64,000 bases of DNA from Edaphochlamys debaryana (Eukaryota; Chlorophyta; Chlorophyceae; Chlamydomonadales), in NCBI GenBank assembly GCA_016858145.1, contig JAEHOE010000119.1, positions 186,001 through 250,000 on the forward strand, written 5' to 3'. The translations under genes and the position numbers were made by a program. Shown in pieces: positions 1 to 11,444 of the stretch. Under the pieces are notes generated by a model. The model had not been told where the DNA came from. It searched no databases and saw nothing but the letters and a program-made list of their open reading frames with translations. The first letter of the stretch is position 1, and each line of letters begins with the position of its first letter.

Positions 1-2
1 AC

Positions 3-3000
3 ATCCTGCGGTACGGCGCACAGGTACGGCGCACACGTGTTCCCCGTACGGCACCCTTGGGCAGGGCAAGGCAGGGGCCGGAGGTATGCAAGGCAAAGGA
101 GAGACACCGGCAGGCAATGCGTGCCGTCTCCTTGGGTATCGGCTTTTATTCCCGATCCTCTCTGCTTTTCGACACCCTCAGGAGCTGTTTGCCGACGAGC
201 CAGAGGCTGGGGCAGCGGAAGGGGCCAAGGGGGCGGAGGCGGGCAAGGGCGCGGAGGGCGGGGAGGGGGCCGCCAAGGCGGAGGGCGGCGAGGCGCCAGC
301 GGCGGCCGCCGCTGAGGGCGGCGGCGACGCCAAGGCAGAGCCCAAGGCGGAGGCTAAGGCGGAGGAGGGGGAAGCCAAGCCTGCGGAGGGCGGCGAGGCC
401 AAGCCGGCGGCGGAGGGCGAAGCCAAGCCTGCCGAGGGAGGCGAGGGTGAGTTCCGTTGGCCGTGCGTGCGCTCGGGCCCGCTTGGGCCCGGCGGTTGGC
501 GGGTACCCCCTGGTGTGACTCTGGGGCCATGGCGTTTGGGGACCTCGCTAGCGCCCCGCGGACTGTTGCACAGGCCTGCTTTCGCCACCCCCCAAGCGAC
601 CGAACGGGGCGGTCTCCTCAGAAGCCCCTCCCCATCACCTCCTTGTCCCCATTAACCTCCCCCCCTCCGCCCCCTCTCCCCCCTTCCCCCCCAGGCTCCA
701 AGCCCGAGCCCCCCAAGCCCCCCGCCTCCAAGCGCATCGTGTGGGACGACGCAGCCGTGGAGCGCCTGCTGGACCGCTCGGCGCTCAATGCCCAGGTAAG
801 GGGGGTGGGGGGTGGGTGTGGGGGGCGCTTAGGGTGTGTTCACATGGGTCTGGTTCAGGTCTGGTTCGGGTCTGGTTCGGGTCGAACCAGGGTCGAACCA
901 GACCCGAACCCGACCAGCCCCCCCCCCCTGGTTCGGGTCTGGTTGGGTCTGGTTCGGGTCTGGTTCGCTGCGAGCAGTGCGCGCAAGCAGCAAATGCCAT
1001 CTCGACGTTATATTTGTGGACCAAGTACTTCAGCAGTGTGCAGTTCCGCGGCAGGGCGCGTCGTGAGACGCCGACATGTGCGTCGCGACCGCGCAAAAAC
1101 GTCGTAAAAGCGGAGAGGATCGCACCAGGCTTTGATACTAGTTATCACTAGTAGCATAGGTCTCAGGGATGAGTTGTCATGGCCTTCTGTCAGCGGGAGT
1201 CGCGGAGCATTAGGTCGCGACGACCGACATGTCAAGCGAAATGAGCCTTCGTCGCTTCCAGGGAGCTTAATGAGGGCTTTTTGTACAATACTGACACTAG
1301 ATATCAAGTCAGATGAGGCAAGGCGGCCGCCTCGCGTACCCGGTTCACCCTGGTTAGGCCTGGTTCGCGCCACCGTGCCCTTGTTTCGTGTGAGCACGGT
1401 TGGGCAAACCCGACCCGAACCCGACCCGAACCAGCCCTGGTTCGCAATCCCATGTGAACAGGCCCTTAGCGGGGGTGGGCACATTTGGAGAGGCCTTAGT
1501 GGGTTGGGGAGCTGTTAGGAAGGGTCTTCGGGCGCTGGCTGCTGGAGAAGCTCGTGGAAGGTACCATACGCAAGGTGTTTTCAGGTGTGTTTTGGGATAC
1601 ACGTCCATCATCGCCCCCGCTCCAACCCCGCCGTCGTTTGCCCCTTTCACCACTTCCTGCAGAGGAATTTTGGGGAGAGCGTGGCCGGTGAGGCGGCGCC
1701 AGCGGCCGACGACCTGTTCTCGGCCTTCAAGGTGCGTGTGTGGGAGCGGGGGAGGGCCTGGGTGGGAGGGGGGGAGGGCGTGTGTGGGAGGGGGGGAGGC
1801 CCTGGGTGGTGGCCCTTGTCGGCCTTGACAGCACTCGCTCGTGTCGAGAGTTTCGCCGCAGCTACGGCCAACTTTGAGATGGTGGAGGTGGCGCAGGGGG
1901 CTTGACACGCCCATGCACATACGTTTCCCCCCTTTCCCCCCTCCTCTCCCTCCCCCCCTCCCCAGGTGGCCAACTTCGAGATGGTGGAGGTGGCGCAGGA
2001 GGCGGAGGAGGCCTCGGAGGAGCCGGGCGAGGGGGCGGAGGCCAAGGAGGGCGCGGCGGCAGCGCCCCCCGACCAACTGCTGGCGGAGGTGGGTGCCTTG
2101 GATAGGTTGGGAGGTCCCTTGGCGGGGGGTCCCTTGGGGGCGATCCGTGGGTCCCTGTCATTAGGGAGTCCACCGTCCAGTCGCAGCGGAAGCGCCGCCG
2201 GAGCAGCTGCTGGCGGAGGTGGGGTCGGGGGCCGGGGGGGTCTAGGCTCTAGGGGGCGGTCTTGGACGGACGGCGCTCCTGGCAGGGGTGGGCGCCTTTG
2301 GGGGGAGGCGGGGCCTGGTGGGGGGCAGTCCGGTGGCGGACGGTGGGTCGAAGCCTGCCTCGGGGGTGTGCGGAGGAAGTGGGCCATGCGCCTGACTTCT
2401 GAGCAGCAGAGGCAGGTGTGGCCAATGGATATGGCGGTGCTGTGTGTGGTGTTCATGCGTCAGCGTATATGATACCCACACTGCGACCTTGTGGCATCCT
2501 TTCAGCCCCGCATGTTCTGCTGACCTTCCCGCACCTGCCCGTGCTGCCTCCCCTCCCCTCCCCCTGCGCCCGCCCCTGCGCTCCCCCAGGTCTGTCCCGA
2601 GCAGGGCGGGCCCGTGGGTACGTCCTTCTGGCAGAGCCTGCTGCAGGTGGGGCCGCGGGGTTGGGGACTGGGGGGGTTGGAGGGGGAATGGGGAGTGTGT
2701 ATGGGCGTGTGCACGACACGGTGGCAGTGCCTGCTGCAGGTGGGAGTGGGGGGGCCGTGGGGCGAGAGCACTTTCTGGTGTTGGGTTGGGGCGTGAGGCA
2801 TTGCGGGCCCCCTATCGGTATCGGCCCTTGGCACGAAACACATGCTTGTCTTCTCGTCCCTAAACAAACCCCTTTCCGCGCCCCCCCTGCCTTCCAAGGT
2901 CCGCGCTGGCGAGATGGGCCCCGACGAGGCGGCGGCGCTGGAGGCCTACTGGGCGGCACAGGAGCGGCTGGGCAAGGGCAGGAGGCAGCGGAAAAAGGTG

Positions 3001-6000
3001 CGCATTTGCATGTGTCATTGGGGAAAACACGGTCAGTCCTCTGGCGCTGAGAGCCGGCCTTTTGTGGTTTTGGGGCATGGTGCAGCCTCTGGCGCCTGGC
3101 GTCCGCCCTGACCCGCCGCCAACCACCCCCAACCGCCAGATTTCGTACCGGGACGCCGCCGGCGAGGACGATTCGGACTCGGACTACCAGGACAGCTCCG
3201 GATCTGCGGGATCGTCGGACACCGAGGTGCGTCCGGATTCCGTCCGGAATATCGTCTTCAGTCCGGTCCGGTCCGGCTTGAAATCTCATCTGCGCTGTGT
3301 TTGTTATATAACTGAGGTGCTCCCAAACGGTTGGGCGGCCTCTGCTGACCGCATCCGCCATTTTACCGGCTCCAACGGGGTTCCCAACCACCGACCGCCA
3401 ACCGCAGGCCATTGAGGCTGACGAGGATGAGTCACCCGAGGCCGTACTGCGGGAGGCGGCGGGGCACCTGGTCGGACTCAACCCGGGGCAGGCGGCGGCG
3501 GCGGCCGCGGCACACCGCAAGGCGGTACAGCAGGTACGTACGGCACGCAGTACGGCACACCCGCACGCACTCGTGCCCCCCCAATCCCCCGCGCTCCTCC
3601 AGCTGTGCGGACGCGCCTGAGCCCCTGTACGGCACCTCAAACCCCCAGCCCTCCTGTCCTGAACGTTCCACTTCCAATTACTAATGCCCGCCTGCAGCGC
3701 GAGCTCCAGCGCTTTTACGGCGCGGCCGCGGCGGCGGCGGGCGCCGCGGCGGGCGGGGCCGACGCGGCCGGCGGGCGCCCGGGCGGGTCACACCGGCCCC
3801 CCCGGGCCATGAGTCCCAGCCAGCAGGCGGCGGCGGCGGCAGCGGCGGCGCATCAACTCACGGTGGCGGCGGCGGCGCGACAGGTACGGCAGAGTCATCT
3901 TGTACGGCAGAGCGGAGCGGAGGGGGGTTGCAGTGCAGGGCCGTGGGGGCGCACTCGGTCCTACGGAGTGCTTCAGCTTACATGAGGCGGGTATTGTTTT
4001 CCATCGGTCTGCCCTCACCCCGCCCTGCCCTCCGCAACCCCCAGGGTGGAGCCCAGCTGCAGTTGCTCCACCAGCAGGCGGCGGCGGCGGCGGCGGCGCA
4101 CCACTTCGCGGCGGTGCAGGCGGCGCGGCAGGTACGGCATTACGGCAGCTAGTAGTACGACAGTTACTGCGCGTGCACGTGCACGCGTACGCGCCCTGTC
4201 CTGCTCCTCCCCCTCCTCCCTTCCTTACGCCGCCCCCTAACCCCCCGGGGCCTCACGGTACCCCCCCGCAGGGCGCCTACCTCCAACAGCAGGCGGCGGC
4301 CGCGGCGGCGGCGGCGGCAGCGGCGGCGGCAGCGGCGCCTCCGCCCCCGCCCCTGCCCCCCCTCAAGCAGGGCGAGGGGACCAACCTGCTGGTCTTCGGC
4401 CTCAAGCAAAAGTGAGTGCGCAGGGTTTCGGGGAGGGGTTGTGAGGAAGGCTGAGACCCGGAGGAGGGGGAAGTTCATCGAGGAGTAAGGGCCGGCGTAC
4501 ATGCGGCTCCGTGCCAAGCCAGGGGGTCCCCGGTGGCCCTGGATGAACGTAGCCTTGCGGGGTCCAAGCCATCTGAGCCAAGCTCGCGTTCGGCAAGTGC
4601 CCAACCCTGCCCTCCCTGTTGCTCCCTACCCCCGCTACCCCCCCAGGGACCGGCAGACGTTCATCTCGGCGCTCATGCGGTTCGGGCTGCAGGCAAGCGG
4701 GATTTGGATCCAGAGATTGCGATCCGGATGAGAGGTAGAGGCTAGATTGAGTGACTGCGGTGTGGTGACAAGCCCAGGTCTGTCCGGACGCACCCTGCCC
4801 CTGCCCCCGTGTCAAAACACACACGTTTTCCCCCCGCCTTCTCCCCTCCTATCCCCCCGACCCCCCAGGTCTCCGAGTCCAACCCGGACGAGATGTACCG
4901 CTCCTTCTGGCAGCGCCTGACCCACCTGCCCCCGTGTCAAAACACACACGTTTTCCCCCCGCCTTCTCCCCTCCTATCCCCCCGACCCCCCAGGTCTCCG
5001 AGTCCAACCCGGACGAGATGTACCGCTCCTTCTGGCAGCGCCTGACCCACCTGCCCCCGTGTCAAAACACACACGTTTTCCCCCCGCCTTCTCCCCTCCT
5101 ATCCCCCCGACCCCCCAGGTCTCCGAGTCCAACCCGGACGAGATGTACCGCTCCTTCTGGCAGCGCCTGACCCACCTGCCCCCGTGTCAAAACACACACG
5201 TTTTCCCCCCGCCTTCTCCCCTCCTATCCCCCCGACCCCCCAGGTCTCCGAGTCCAACCCGGACGAGATGTACCGCTCCTTCTGGCAGCGCCTGACCCAC
5301 CTGCCCCCGTGTCAAAACACACACGTTTTCCCCCCGCCTTCTCCCCTCCTATCCCCCCGACCCCCCAGGTCTCCGAGTCCAACCCGGACGAGATGTGCCG
5401 CTCCTTCTGGCAGCGCCTGACCCACCTGCCCCCGTGTCAAAACACACACGTTTTCCCCCCGCCTTCTCCCCTCCTATCCCCCCGACCCCCCAGGTCTCCG
5501 AGTCCAACCCGGACGAGATGTACCGCTCCTTCTGGCAGCGCCTGACCCACCTGCCCGCCAACTGGGTCAAGGAGTACACCAACCTGCTCATCAGCTGCGT
5601 GTCGGAGCCGGTGAGGGGGCGGGGGGGGGAAGAAGGGGGAAAGCGTGTGTGTTTTGACACGCCGTCGGTGCGTGCGGGCCCGCTCATCAGCTGCGTGTCG
5701 GAGCCGGGTTGGGGCGCGGGGGAAGCGGCGAGGCACGCCCTGAAGCTGAACGGCCGCCGCGTTGCTTTACTAGATATTCTGTCGCGCCGAGCCCCATCTC
5801 AGCTGCCCACTTTTAACCTCATCCCGCACGCCTAACCCCCGCTTTCAGGTCAACGCGGCCGGGGAGTGGAAGAACGGCCTCCGACCCGAGGACCTCCTAG
5901 GGGGTCACAAGTGAGGGGGGAGGGGGGCTGGGAGGAAGGTCAAGAGGGGGATGAGGGCGGCGACCGGACGGAAGCGATGGGGGCTAGCTGCCGGTAGGGG

Positions 6001-8765
6001 AGGGAACACTGGGGACGCAAAGGGGGGGGGCAGGTGCCCAGGACTGCGAGGAGGCCGGATGGGATGTGGGTGGACGTTGTGGTTGACGGGTGTCGTGATT
6101 GTGATCGCGCCCTCCCCAACCCGCCTCACCTCCCCCTTGCCCCCCCCCCCTCCCCTCAGGACCAACGATGTGTTGGAGCGGATCGGCTTCCTGCACCTCG
6201 TACGGCGCAAGATGGGGGTGAGCGGGAAGGACGGGGGGACCGGGGAAAGGGAGGAGGGGAAGGGGTTGGGGAGAGGGGCTGTTTGTTGCTGAGCGGGATC
6301 GCGCCGACGCCAGGGAACCCTGGCATGGCTTGGGGGACAGGGGAAGGGCAAGCGAAGGGCAATTTACCCATCTTGTCCTGCCCCCACCCCACCACAGGAG
6401 TACCGCGGGCGGCAGCGGCTGCACGGCCAGCCCGGGCAGCCGGACTTCGCCCTCCCCTGCGCAGACCGGGTGGGGGTGGGGGGGCGGGGGAGCGCGTGGG
6501 GGAGCCGGAGGGGGTGGAGAGATAGACTGCACAGACGGGGCAGAGGGAGGGAGGAGCGTCGGCGGGGCCCGGCGACTGCCGCTGTAAGCGAGGAAGGTCG
6601 TGTTTCTGGACGAGTGGCCCTCCTGAAAGCGTGCAGTGCCTCAGGGGTGGAATCCTTCTGAGCACCCGCACCTGCACCTACTGATCTGGCCCTCCGTGCG
6701 TGCTGCTCCCAAGGCCAATCCTCAACCCCTCCCTCGCTGTCACGGTCCGCACCCGCCCTCCAGGTCCGCGCGCTGGGAGCGGTTAAGATCTGGAAGCCGT
6801 ACCACGACGGCGAGCTGCTGCGCGGCTTACTAATGTACGGGTACGGCCAGTGGCAGCGCATCATCAAGGACGCCAACCTGGGAATTCGGGAGCCGCTACG
6901 GCAGGAGCTGGGCATCCCCGTGGATTACGACACGGCAGGTGCCGTACATCCCGCCGGCGATACGGCAGCGGGTACGGCAGCGGCGGCGGGCTCAACGGCC
7001 GGGCCGGGCAAGGCCAAGGAGGGGGAGGGCAAGGAGGCGAAGGAGGGGGCTGACGGCGCCGCCAGGGCCACGCCGCCGCCGGCATCGCCCAAGGTTAGCC
7101 CGCCGCCGACTGAGGCGGCGGCGGCGGAGGGCAAGGCGGCAGCGGCGGCGGAGGGCAAGGCGGCAGCGGCAGCGGAGGGCAAGGAGGCCGCGGTGACGGG
7201 AGCTTCCGCACCAGCGGCGGAGGTCAAGGCGGAGGGTGATGATGACGTGGTTATGGTGGACGCGACGGAGGAGGCCGACGGCAAGGAGGCCAAGCCGGCG
7301 GCGGCGGCGGCGGCGGCGCCCGCCGTCAAGTCCGAGCCGGCAGCGGCGGAGGCCAAGCCGACGGCGGAGACGGCGGAGGCCAAACCAGACGCCGCCGCCG
7401 CGGGGTCCAACGGCGACGTCAAGCCGGCGGCTGAGCCGCCCGCCGACGGCGCGGCGGCGGCCGCCGCCGGGCCCTCATCATCAACTCCCGCCGCCGCCGG
7501 CACGCCGGCAGCGGCGACGGCAGGCGGTGCCGAGGCCTCTCCTGGCGGCGCCGCCGCCGGCGGCAGCTCCGCCAAGGATAAGACCCGCTACTCCTCCAAT
7601 GAAAGCCGCTGGCTCACCCGCCGCCTGGCCTACATTAGTGAGGCCCTCAACTTTGAGTACCTATCCGCCGCCGCCGCCGCGCTGAAGTCCGATCCCCGGC
7701 GCAGCGGCGGCGGCGGCGCGGCGGCGGCGCAAGCGCCCGGCGCCAAGGGTGGCCCGGCGGCGGCGGCCGCTGGCGGTGCCGCCGGGGCCCAGCGTGGCGC
7801 CGCCGCCGCCGCAGCGGCGGCGAAGCAGCACCCCACCGCTGTCGCCATCGCCGCCGCCGGACGCGGCCCGGCCGCCAGCGGCGCCGCCGGCGCCCGCGCC
7901 GCGGCGCCCGCCGCCGCGCCAACCGCCGCCGCTGCCGCCGCCGCGCCGCCAATCAGCGACGCCTTCCTCGCCAACCTCCTGCCGGTCACGGACTACCCGA
8001 ACCTCCCGCCCGCCGAGCGGGCGTTGAAACGGCAGTTGGTTGAGCAGTACAACGCGCTCGTACGCACGGTGGCGCAGATCCGGCACGACACGACGACCGT
8101 GGCGCAGCGGGCGGCGGAGGAGGGGCCGTCGGCGCTGGGACGGGCGGCGGAGCGGTTCAGGCAGCAGGTGGGCGGGTGGGGGGGAGGAAGGGGAGGGTGA
8201 GAAAAGAGAGCTGTGGTCCGGAGAATTGAGGGCCGCGTGTCGGTCGCCGCTACTTGCCGTCCCTTCCCTAAACCTCCCCCCTCCCCCTCCCTACCCCCCT
8301 TCCCTCCTCGCCCCCTGTCAGGTCGGCTACCTGGAGGCCTACGCCGCCCAGATGTTAGTCATGCTGCCCCCCGCCGGTCAGACCATGGGCCAGGCCGCCC
8401 CCGCCCTGGTCGCGCGGCTGCAGCAGGCGGCGCAGCTGCAGGCGGCGGAGCAGCAGCGGCGGATGGCGGCGGCGGCGGCGGCAGCGGCGGCGCGCAACCC
8501 CCGCGCCGTAGCTGCGGCGGCCAAGGTGATCGCGGCGGCGGGCTCCAGGACGGCGGCGGCGCCAGCCGCCTCGGCAACGGCAGCGGTAGCGCCGGCGGCA
8601 GCGGCAGCGGCAGCCAAAGCTGCGGCGACATCTGCGGCTGCCGCCGCGCCCGCGGCGGCGGCGCCGGAGGCAGCGGCGGCGGCGGCAGCGCCGGAGGCGG
8701 CGGCGGCGGCGGCACCGGCCGTCAAGCCGGAGCCGGAGGTGGTGGACTTGGCGGATGACGATTGA
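3..8765 (+). CDS. CHD3/PICKLE-type chromatin remodeler, C-terminal half (5' partial)
   Basis: Exons with matching phases: 3-23, 182-446, 695-795, 1663-1731, 1966-2088, 2590-2646, 2899-2997, 3140-3226, 3408-3533, 3698-3883, 4045-4131, 4272-4411, 4647-4692, 5494-5610, 5849-5910, 6160-6217, 6398-6469, 6764-8167 and 8322-8765 (TGA); 1,187 visible residues. The translation follows plant PICKLE/CHD3 beyond the helicase. ILRYGAQ-ELFADE, then WDDAAVERLLDR, then DLFSAFK-VANFEMVEV correspond to the DUF1087 region. TFISALMRFGLQ, NPDEMYRSFWQRL, VLERIGFLHLV, KIWKPYHDGELLRGLLMYGYGQWQRII and QLVEQYNALVRTVAQI correspond to the DUF1086 and later C-terminal region. Chromodomains, PHD finger and ATPase would lie upstream, outside the window. 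The protein should act in the nucleus as an ATP-dependent nucleosome remodeler. Compared with land-plant PICKLE it carries long Ala-rich inserts (3698-4350, 6940-7950, 8430-8720). The intron after 4692 uses a GC donor. Family assignment is firm; exon limits inside the Ala-rich regions are less so. Confidence 0.9.
829..831. repeat. TTA target-site duplication, left
   Basis: TTA immediately left of the MITE terminal repeat; it is repeated at 1466-1468 immediately right of the other terminus. Confidence 0.75.
832..1465. mobile_element. PIF/Harbinger (Tourist)-like MITE inside a CHD intron
   Basis: The 634-bp segment starts GGGTGTGTTCACATGGG and ends CCCATGTGAACAGGCCC, 17-bp terminal inverted repeats matching at 15 of 17 positions. 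It is flanked on both sides by TTA (829-831 and 1466-1468), the target-site duplication typical of PIF/Harbinger elements. The subterminal regions are dense in GGTTCGGGTCTG-type repeats in both orientations, so each end can fold back on itself. No transposase reading frame is present, hence a non-autonomous element. It lies in the 867-bp intron between the CHD exons ending at 795 and starting at 1663. Confidence 0.82.
1466..1468. repeat. TTA target-site duplication, right
   Basis: Right-hand copy of the TTA duplication that flanks the 832-1465 element. Confidence 0.75.
1866..1897 (+). repeat. Duplicated 5' exon start in a CHD intron
   Basis: The 32 bases match 1968-1999, the start of the CHD exon coding VANFEMVEVAQ, at 31 positions. 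The copy sits about 100 bp upstream in the intron, close behind an acceptor-like CGCCGCAG. Reading on from it reaches a TGA within a few codons, so it looks non-functional. Confidence 0.75.
4801..5556 (+). repeat. 125-bp tandem array of exon plus intron end (six copies)
   Basis: Six head-to-tail copies of a 125-bp unit. Each holds the last ~60 bp of an intron (starting CCCGTGTCAAAACACACACG), its CCCCCCAG acceptor, and the first ~63 bp of the CHD exon encoding VSESNPDEMYRSFWQRLTHLP. Acceptors fall just before 4869, 4994, 5119, 5244, 5369 and 5494. Copies appear identical except for one A-to-G change at 5397 in the fifth copy (Tyr to Cys). Only the last copy continues into the rest of the exon (to 5610). 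Because 125 is not a multiple of three, reading through an upstream copy shifts frame and soon meets a stop, so splicing most likely uses the last acceptor. Confidence 0.95.
5635..5660 (-). repeat. Inverted copy of the array's intron motif
   Basis: In the intron after the array exon, CGTGTGTGTTTTGACAC (5644-5660) is the exact reverse complement of GTGTCAAAACACACACG found in each 125-bp unit. The match extends to 25 of 26 positions when the preceding G/A run is included. In the pre-mRNA this segment could pair with any of the six upstream copies. Confidence 0.85.
5678..5708 (+). repeat. Duplicated 3' exon end in a CHD intron
   Basis: CTCATCAGCTGCGTGTCGGA and its surroundings repeat the end of the exon finishing at 5610 (coding LISCVSEP), 95 bp downstream and inside the intron. 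Confidence 0.8.
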
Positions 8766-9728
8766 ACCCAGGCGCGCGATGCAAGGCGAATGGGTTGCGT
8801 TTTTGTGAATCACAGGCGACAGACTGAGGAAGTAGGGCGCTGACGATGGGGTGGCGCGAGGGACTGAGCCCACGACAGGGCGGCTAGCGAAGTCTGGGGC
8901 TGCCTGGGATATCGGTATGCCGGGGACGGAGGACAGCGATGCGCGGAAATGTGTCCGGGTGAAGTAAGGTGCGGGCATGATTGGTCGTGACACGTGGGCG
9001 ACGTTGCACGTGGGAGGAACTGACACTGCGGAATCGGAGTATCATGCTTGGGTGTGGTTGACGGTCGGAGGCTGCTTCCGCATGCGCGGTGGAGGGGTAG
9101 CCGTGCAGGGAGTCAGCGGCAGCTGGGAACCTGGCGGTCCGGCCGGGGCAGGCGTGCAGAGCTCGGGGAGCACAGTGGGACGGTCGGGGGAGCGAGGGGC
9201 TTCCCGGAGCTGTGCCGTACACACGTGGGCCTGATCTTGGCCGGAAGTCGAAGGGTTGCAACCGTGCACAGCAACTCAGCAAGGCTTTCCGTACATTGAC
9301 TCTCGCACCGCTGGGCGCTCGTGCCGTCCATCCCCGACCGACCGCCACCCACTGGTGCCCCGCACACCCGGCAAGCAAGATGCACGACAGGGCATCATGC
9401 TGCCTGGTGATACTCCACAACAGCCGGTCGGCGCCCCACCGCTTCATACCCTCTCCCCCAAGCCAACACTGCAGCAAGTGGTACCCTCGTGTAGCCGCAC
9501 GTTGCCTTGATCCCACGTCCCACCGACCAGGCCACCATTCTGAACGATATCGGCACCCAGGACCCCTAGTGCCCCGGGGCTTTCCTCCGCCCATGGCCGT
9601 CCAGCCTCCACACCCTTTGCCTGCCACCCGCCCGCCGTCACAGAGCCACCGCATGCGCCCTCCATTGGCCCAAGCCACGCGGCGGCACGGTCCGCCCGTG
9701 CAACCTGGACACACACACTGGATTGTCC

Positions 9729-9758
9729 CAGGCCGTGCCCTCGCGCACTCGCTTGCCT
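9729..9758 (+). repeat. Left arm of a 30-bp inverted repeat
   Basis: CAGGCCGTGCCCTCGCGCAC and the following ten bases are the reverse complement of 11445-11474 at 28 of 30 positions, with weaker similarity continuing inward for about 18 more bases. A diverged direct copy of the inner part (ending TTGCACTTCTGC) lies near 45935-45975. It may be the terminus of a dispersed element. Confidence 0.6.
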
Positions 9759-9840
9759 TGCACTTCTGCTCCTGACCCTGCGTTCTGCTACGCTGGTACC
9801 CCACTGGGTGGACGGACGCAAGCGATGCCTCCTGAGCTCT

Positions 9841-9878
9841 CATGGGTTGGCGTTATCCCCATGGGTTGGCGTTATCCC
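9841..9878. repeat. 19-bp tandem duplication
   Basis: CATGGGTTGGCGTTATCCC occurs twice head to tail. Confidence 0.9.
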
Positions 9879-10129
9879 CCCTCTGCTCAGCTCTCCATGA
9901 CGTGATCCTTGGCTTCCACCCGCCCTGCCGCCAGCCTCTGCAGACATGCGGCAAGAACACGCCAGGTAGGTCGGAGGGGCGGGCAGTAAGGAGGGGCGGG
10001 CAGTAACAGTTGGCTGGCGGCGGCGGGGGCGGGGGCACGGCTGCGTCCGTGTTTGGAGGTCGGGATGGGCGGTGTTGGGTTGGGTTGATTCACGTGGCCA
10101 CTGCTTGCAAGGAGACACGGTCCAGCTAG

Positions 10130-10986
10130 CTATCGTGCCCCCGTGTCCTGAGCCTTCCACGCTTGCACGGCTCCCCCCTGGCGCTCAGCTTGCCAGCTTG
10201 ACACATGCACAGGCCCCTGTCGTCAGGACAAACAACAAGAGCAACAACATGCGTCTGCGCCCTTTCAAAAGGGCTCCCAGAACGGCTCACCCGGGCCTTG
10301 TCCTGCAGGTAGACCCGGGCCTCGCTGCGGCAGCGCACGACCGCCGCCTCGGCCGCAGCCGCAGCCTGCGCCTCCGCCTCCGCCTCAGGGCCGGCCGCAT
10401 CCGCCGCCTCGTGGAACGTGGCCACAGCCTCCTCCTCCGCCTTCTCGTAAGCAGCAGCGACCGCTGCTGCCACAAGCGCGTGCGCCATGGCCGCCGCTTC
10501 CTGGCCTATGCTTGGGGTGATGGCTTCTAAATCGCGCGCGACGGTCTGCATGACCTCCTCCCCAAACCGGCGAGCGAGTACCATGTGCGCCTCCGCCTTC
10601 TCGCGTGCGGCCGCGTTCTTAGAATCGGGGCGCATAGCGTTGACGGCCGCAGCGACCGCAGCGTGTTCGCGGTCGCGCAAGCCGGGCAATTCGGCCAGCA
10701 GAAACCGCTCCGTGCCTTCTACGCCAAGCTCCTTCACCAGCACGTCGTAGAGGCCTGTGTCAATGTCCGGTGGCCGTGGGCCCCTGGTGGTCTGCGTCGC
10801 CGCGGCCTGCGTGCATCCGGGCCATGGTCGACCCGGCGCGAGACTTAGAGAGCGCAGGACTCTAGGGCTCCAATCAGACTTCTCACCGTGCCATGAATCA
10901 ACGTAGAGTCAGGTAGAAGCGTGAGACCGGCAAGCTGCTTGCCGACCTCGCTCGTGTTCATGCTGTTGCCGCCCGTCCAAAACGTT
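10130..10986 (-). CDS. Hypothetical Ala/Glu-rich protein, 5' partial model
   Basis: I do not recognise the family. Three minus-strand segments join in phase. 10986-10887 codes FWTGGNSMNTSEVGKQL through LIHGT and ends at a GTGAGA donor. 10806 (or 10791) to 10291 codes DIDTGLYDVLVKELGVEG, then a helical region rich in Ala, Glu and Arg, and ends at a GTGAGC donor. 10216-10130 would give 28 residues and a TAG stop. Length and composition of the middle exon suggest an extended helical or coiled-coil protein. Upstream exons, including the start, were not found. The whole model lies between the inverted repeat arms at 9729-9758 and 11445-11474, so it may belong to a mobile element. Confidence 0.4.
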
Positions 10987-11444
10987 CTGTTATGTAATAC
11001 ACAGAACACGAAGCGCGTAGTGCTTGTGTTGCTGCATGTCACCGCTAAAACCGCCAGCGTGATTCCACGTACTGGCCGTCGCGCAACCGACAAGCTCCAG
11101 GGCGGCACAGCGACGGCACGTCGCAAATGCGTGACAAGGCGGCGCCTTGAGCATCAGGATTTGAGACACCGCGGGGTAGGAAGCTCCGGGGGGGCAGGGC
11201 GAGCCTCCTGAGGGCGAGGGGCCAGGGCTGGAGGATGGCCACACCAGGCGGCCTTCTGGGCCACACACCTGACGGCATGCTTCCTATGCCAGACTGGGGA
11301 TAGGAGCAATCCAACTCCCATGCGGGCGTGTACTGGTGCCAAACAGGGCCTTGGCTATGCTTGCGTCCCCCTTGGCTGCGATGCGGCCTATACATAAAGG
11401 TGCTCGTCGCTGGCGGGCGGAGGGGGGTTAAGAACAGGGGTGCC

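Larger units (their letters stand above)
8766..10129. other. Intergenic region between CHD and unknown minus-strand gene
   Basis: No convincing coding segment. It should contain the CHD 3' UTR, but no TGTAA motif was found close to the stop. It contains two short tandem duplications: a 19-bp unit twice at 9841-9878 (CATGGGTTGGCGTTATCCC) and a 17-bp unit twice at 9973-10006. It also holds one arm (9729-9758) of a 30-bp inverted repeat whose partner is at 11445-11474. Confidence 0.5.

Noticed and set aside
2453..3640. 395-aa open frame on the minus strand
   Set aside because: It runs antisense to phased CHD exons and their introns, is Pro/Arg-rich, and has no recognisable domain; long antisense frames are expected at this GC content.
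4801..5556. CRISPR-like array
   Set aside because: The 125-bp units have no spacers and are a tandem duplication of a eukaryotic intron/exon segment.
6925..7575. 216-aa Ala/Ser-rich minus-strand frame
   Set aside because: Mirror of the Ala-rich CHD exon 6764-8167; GCC/GGC repeats are open in several frames.
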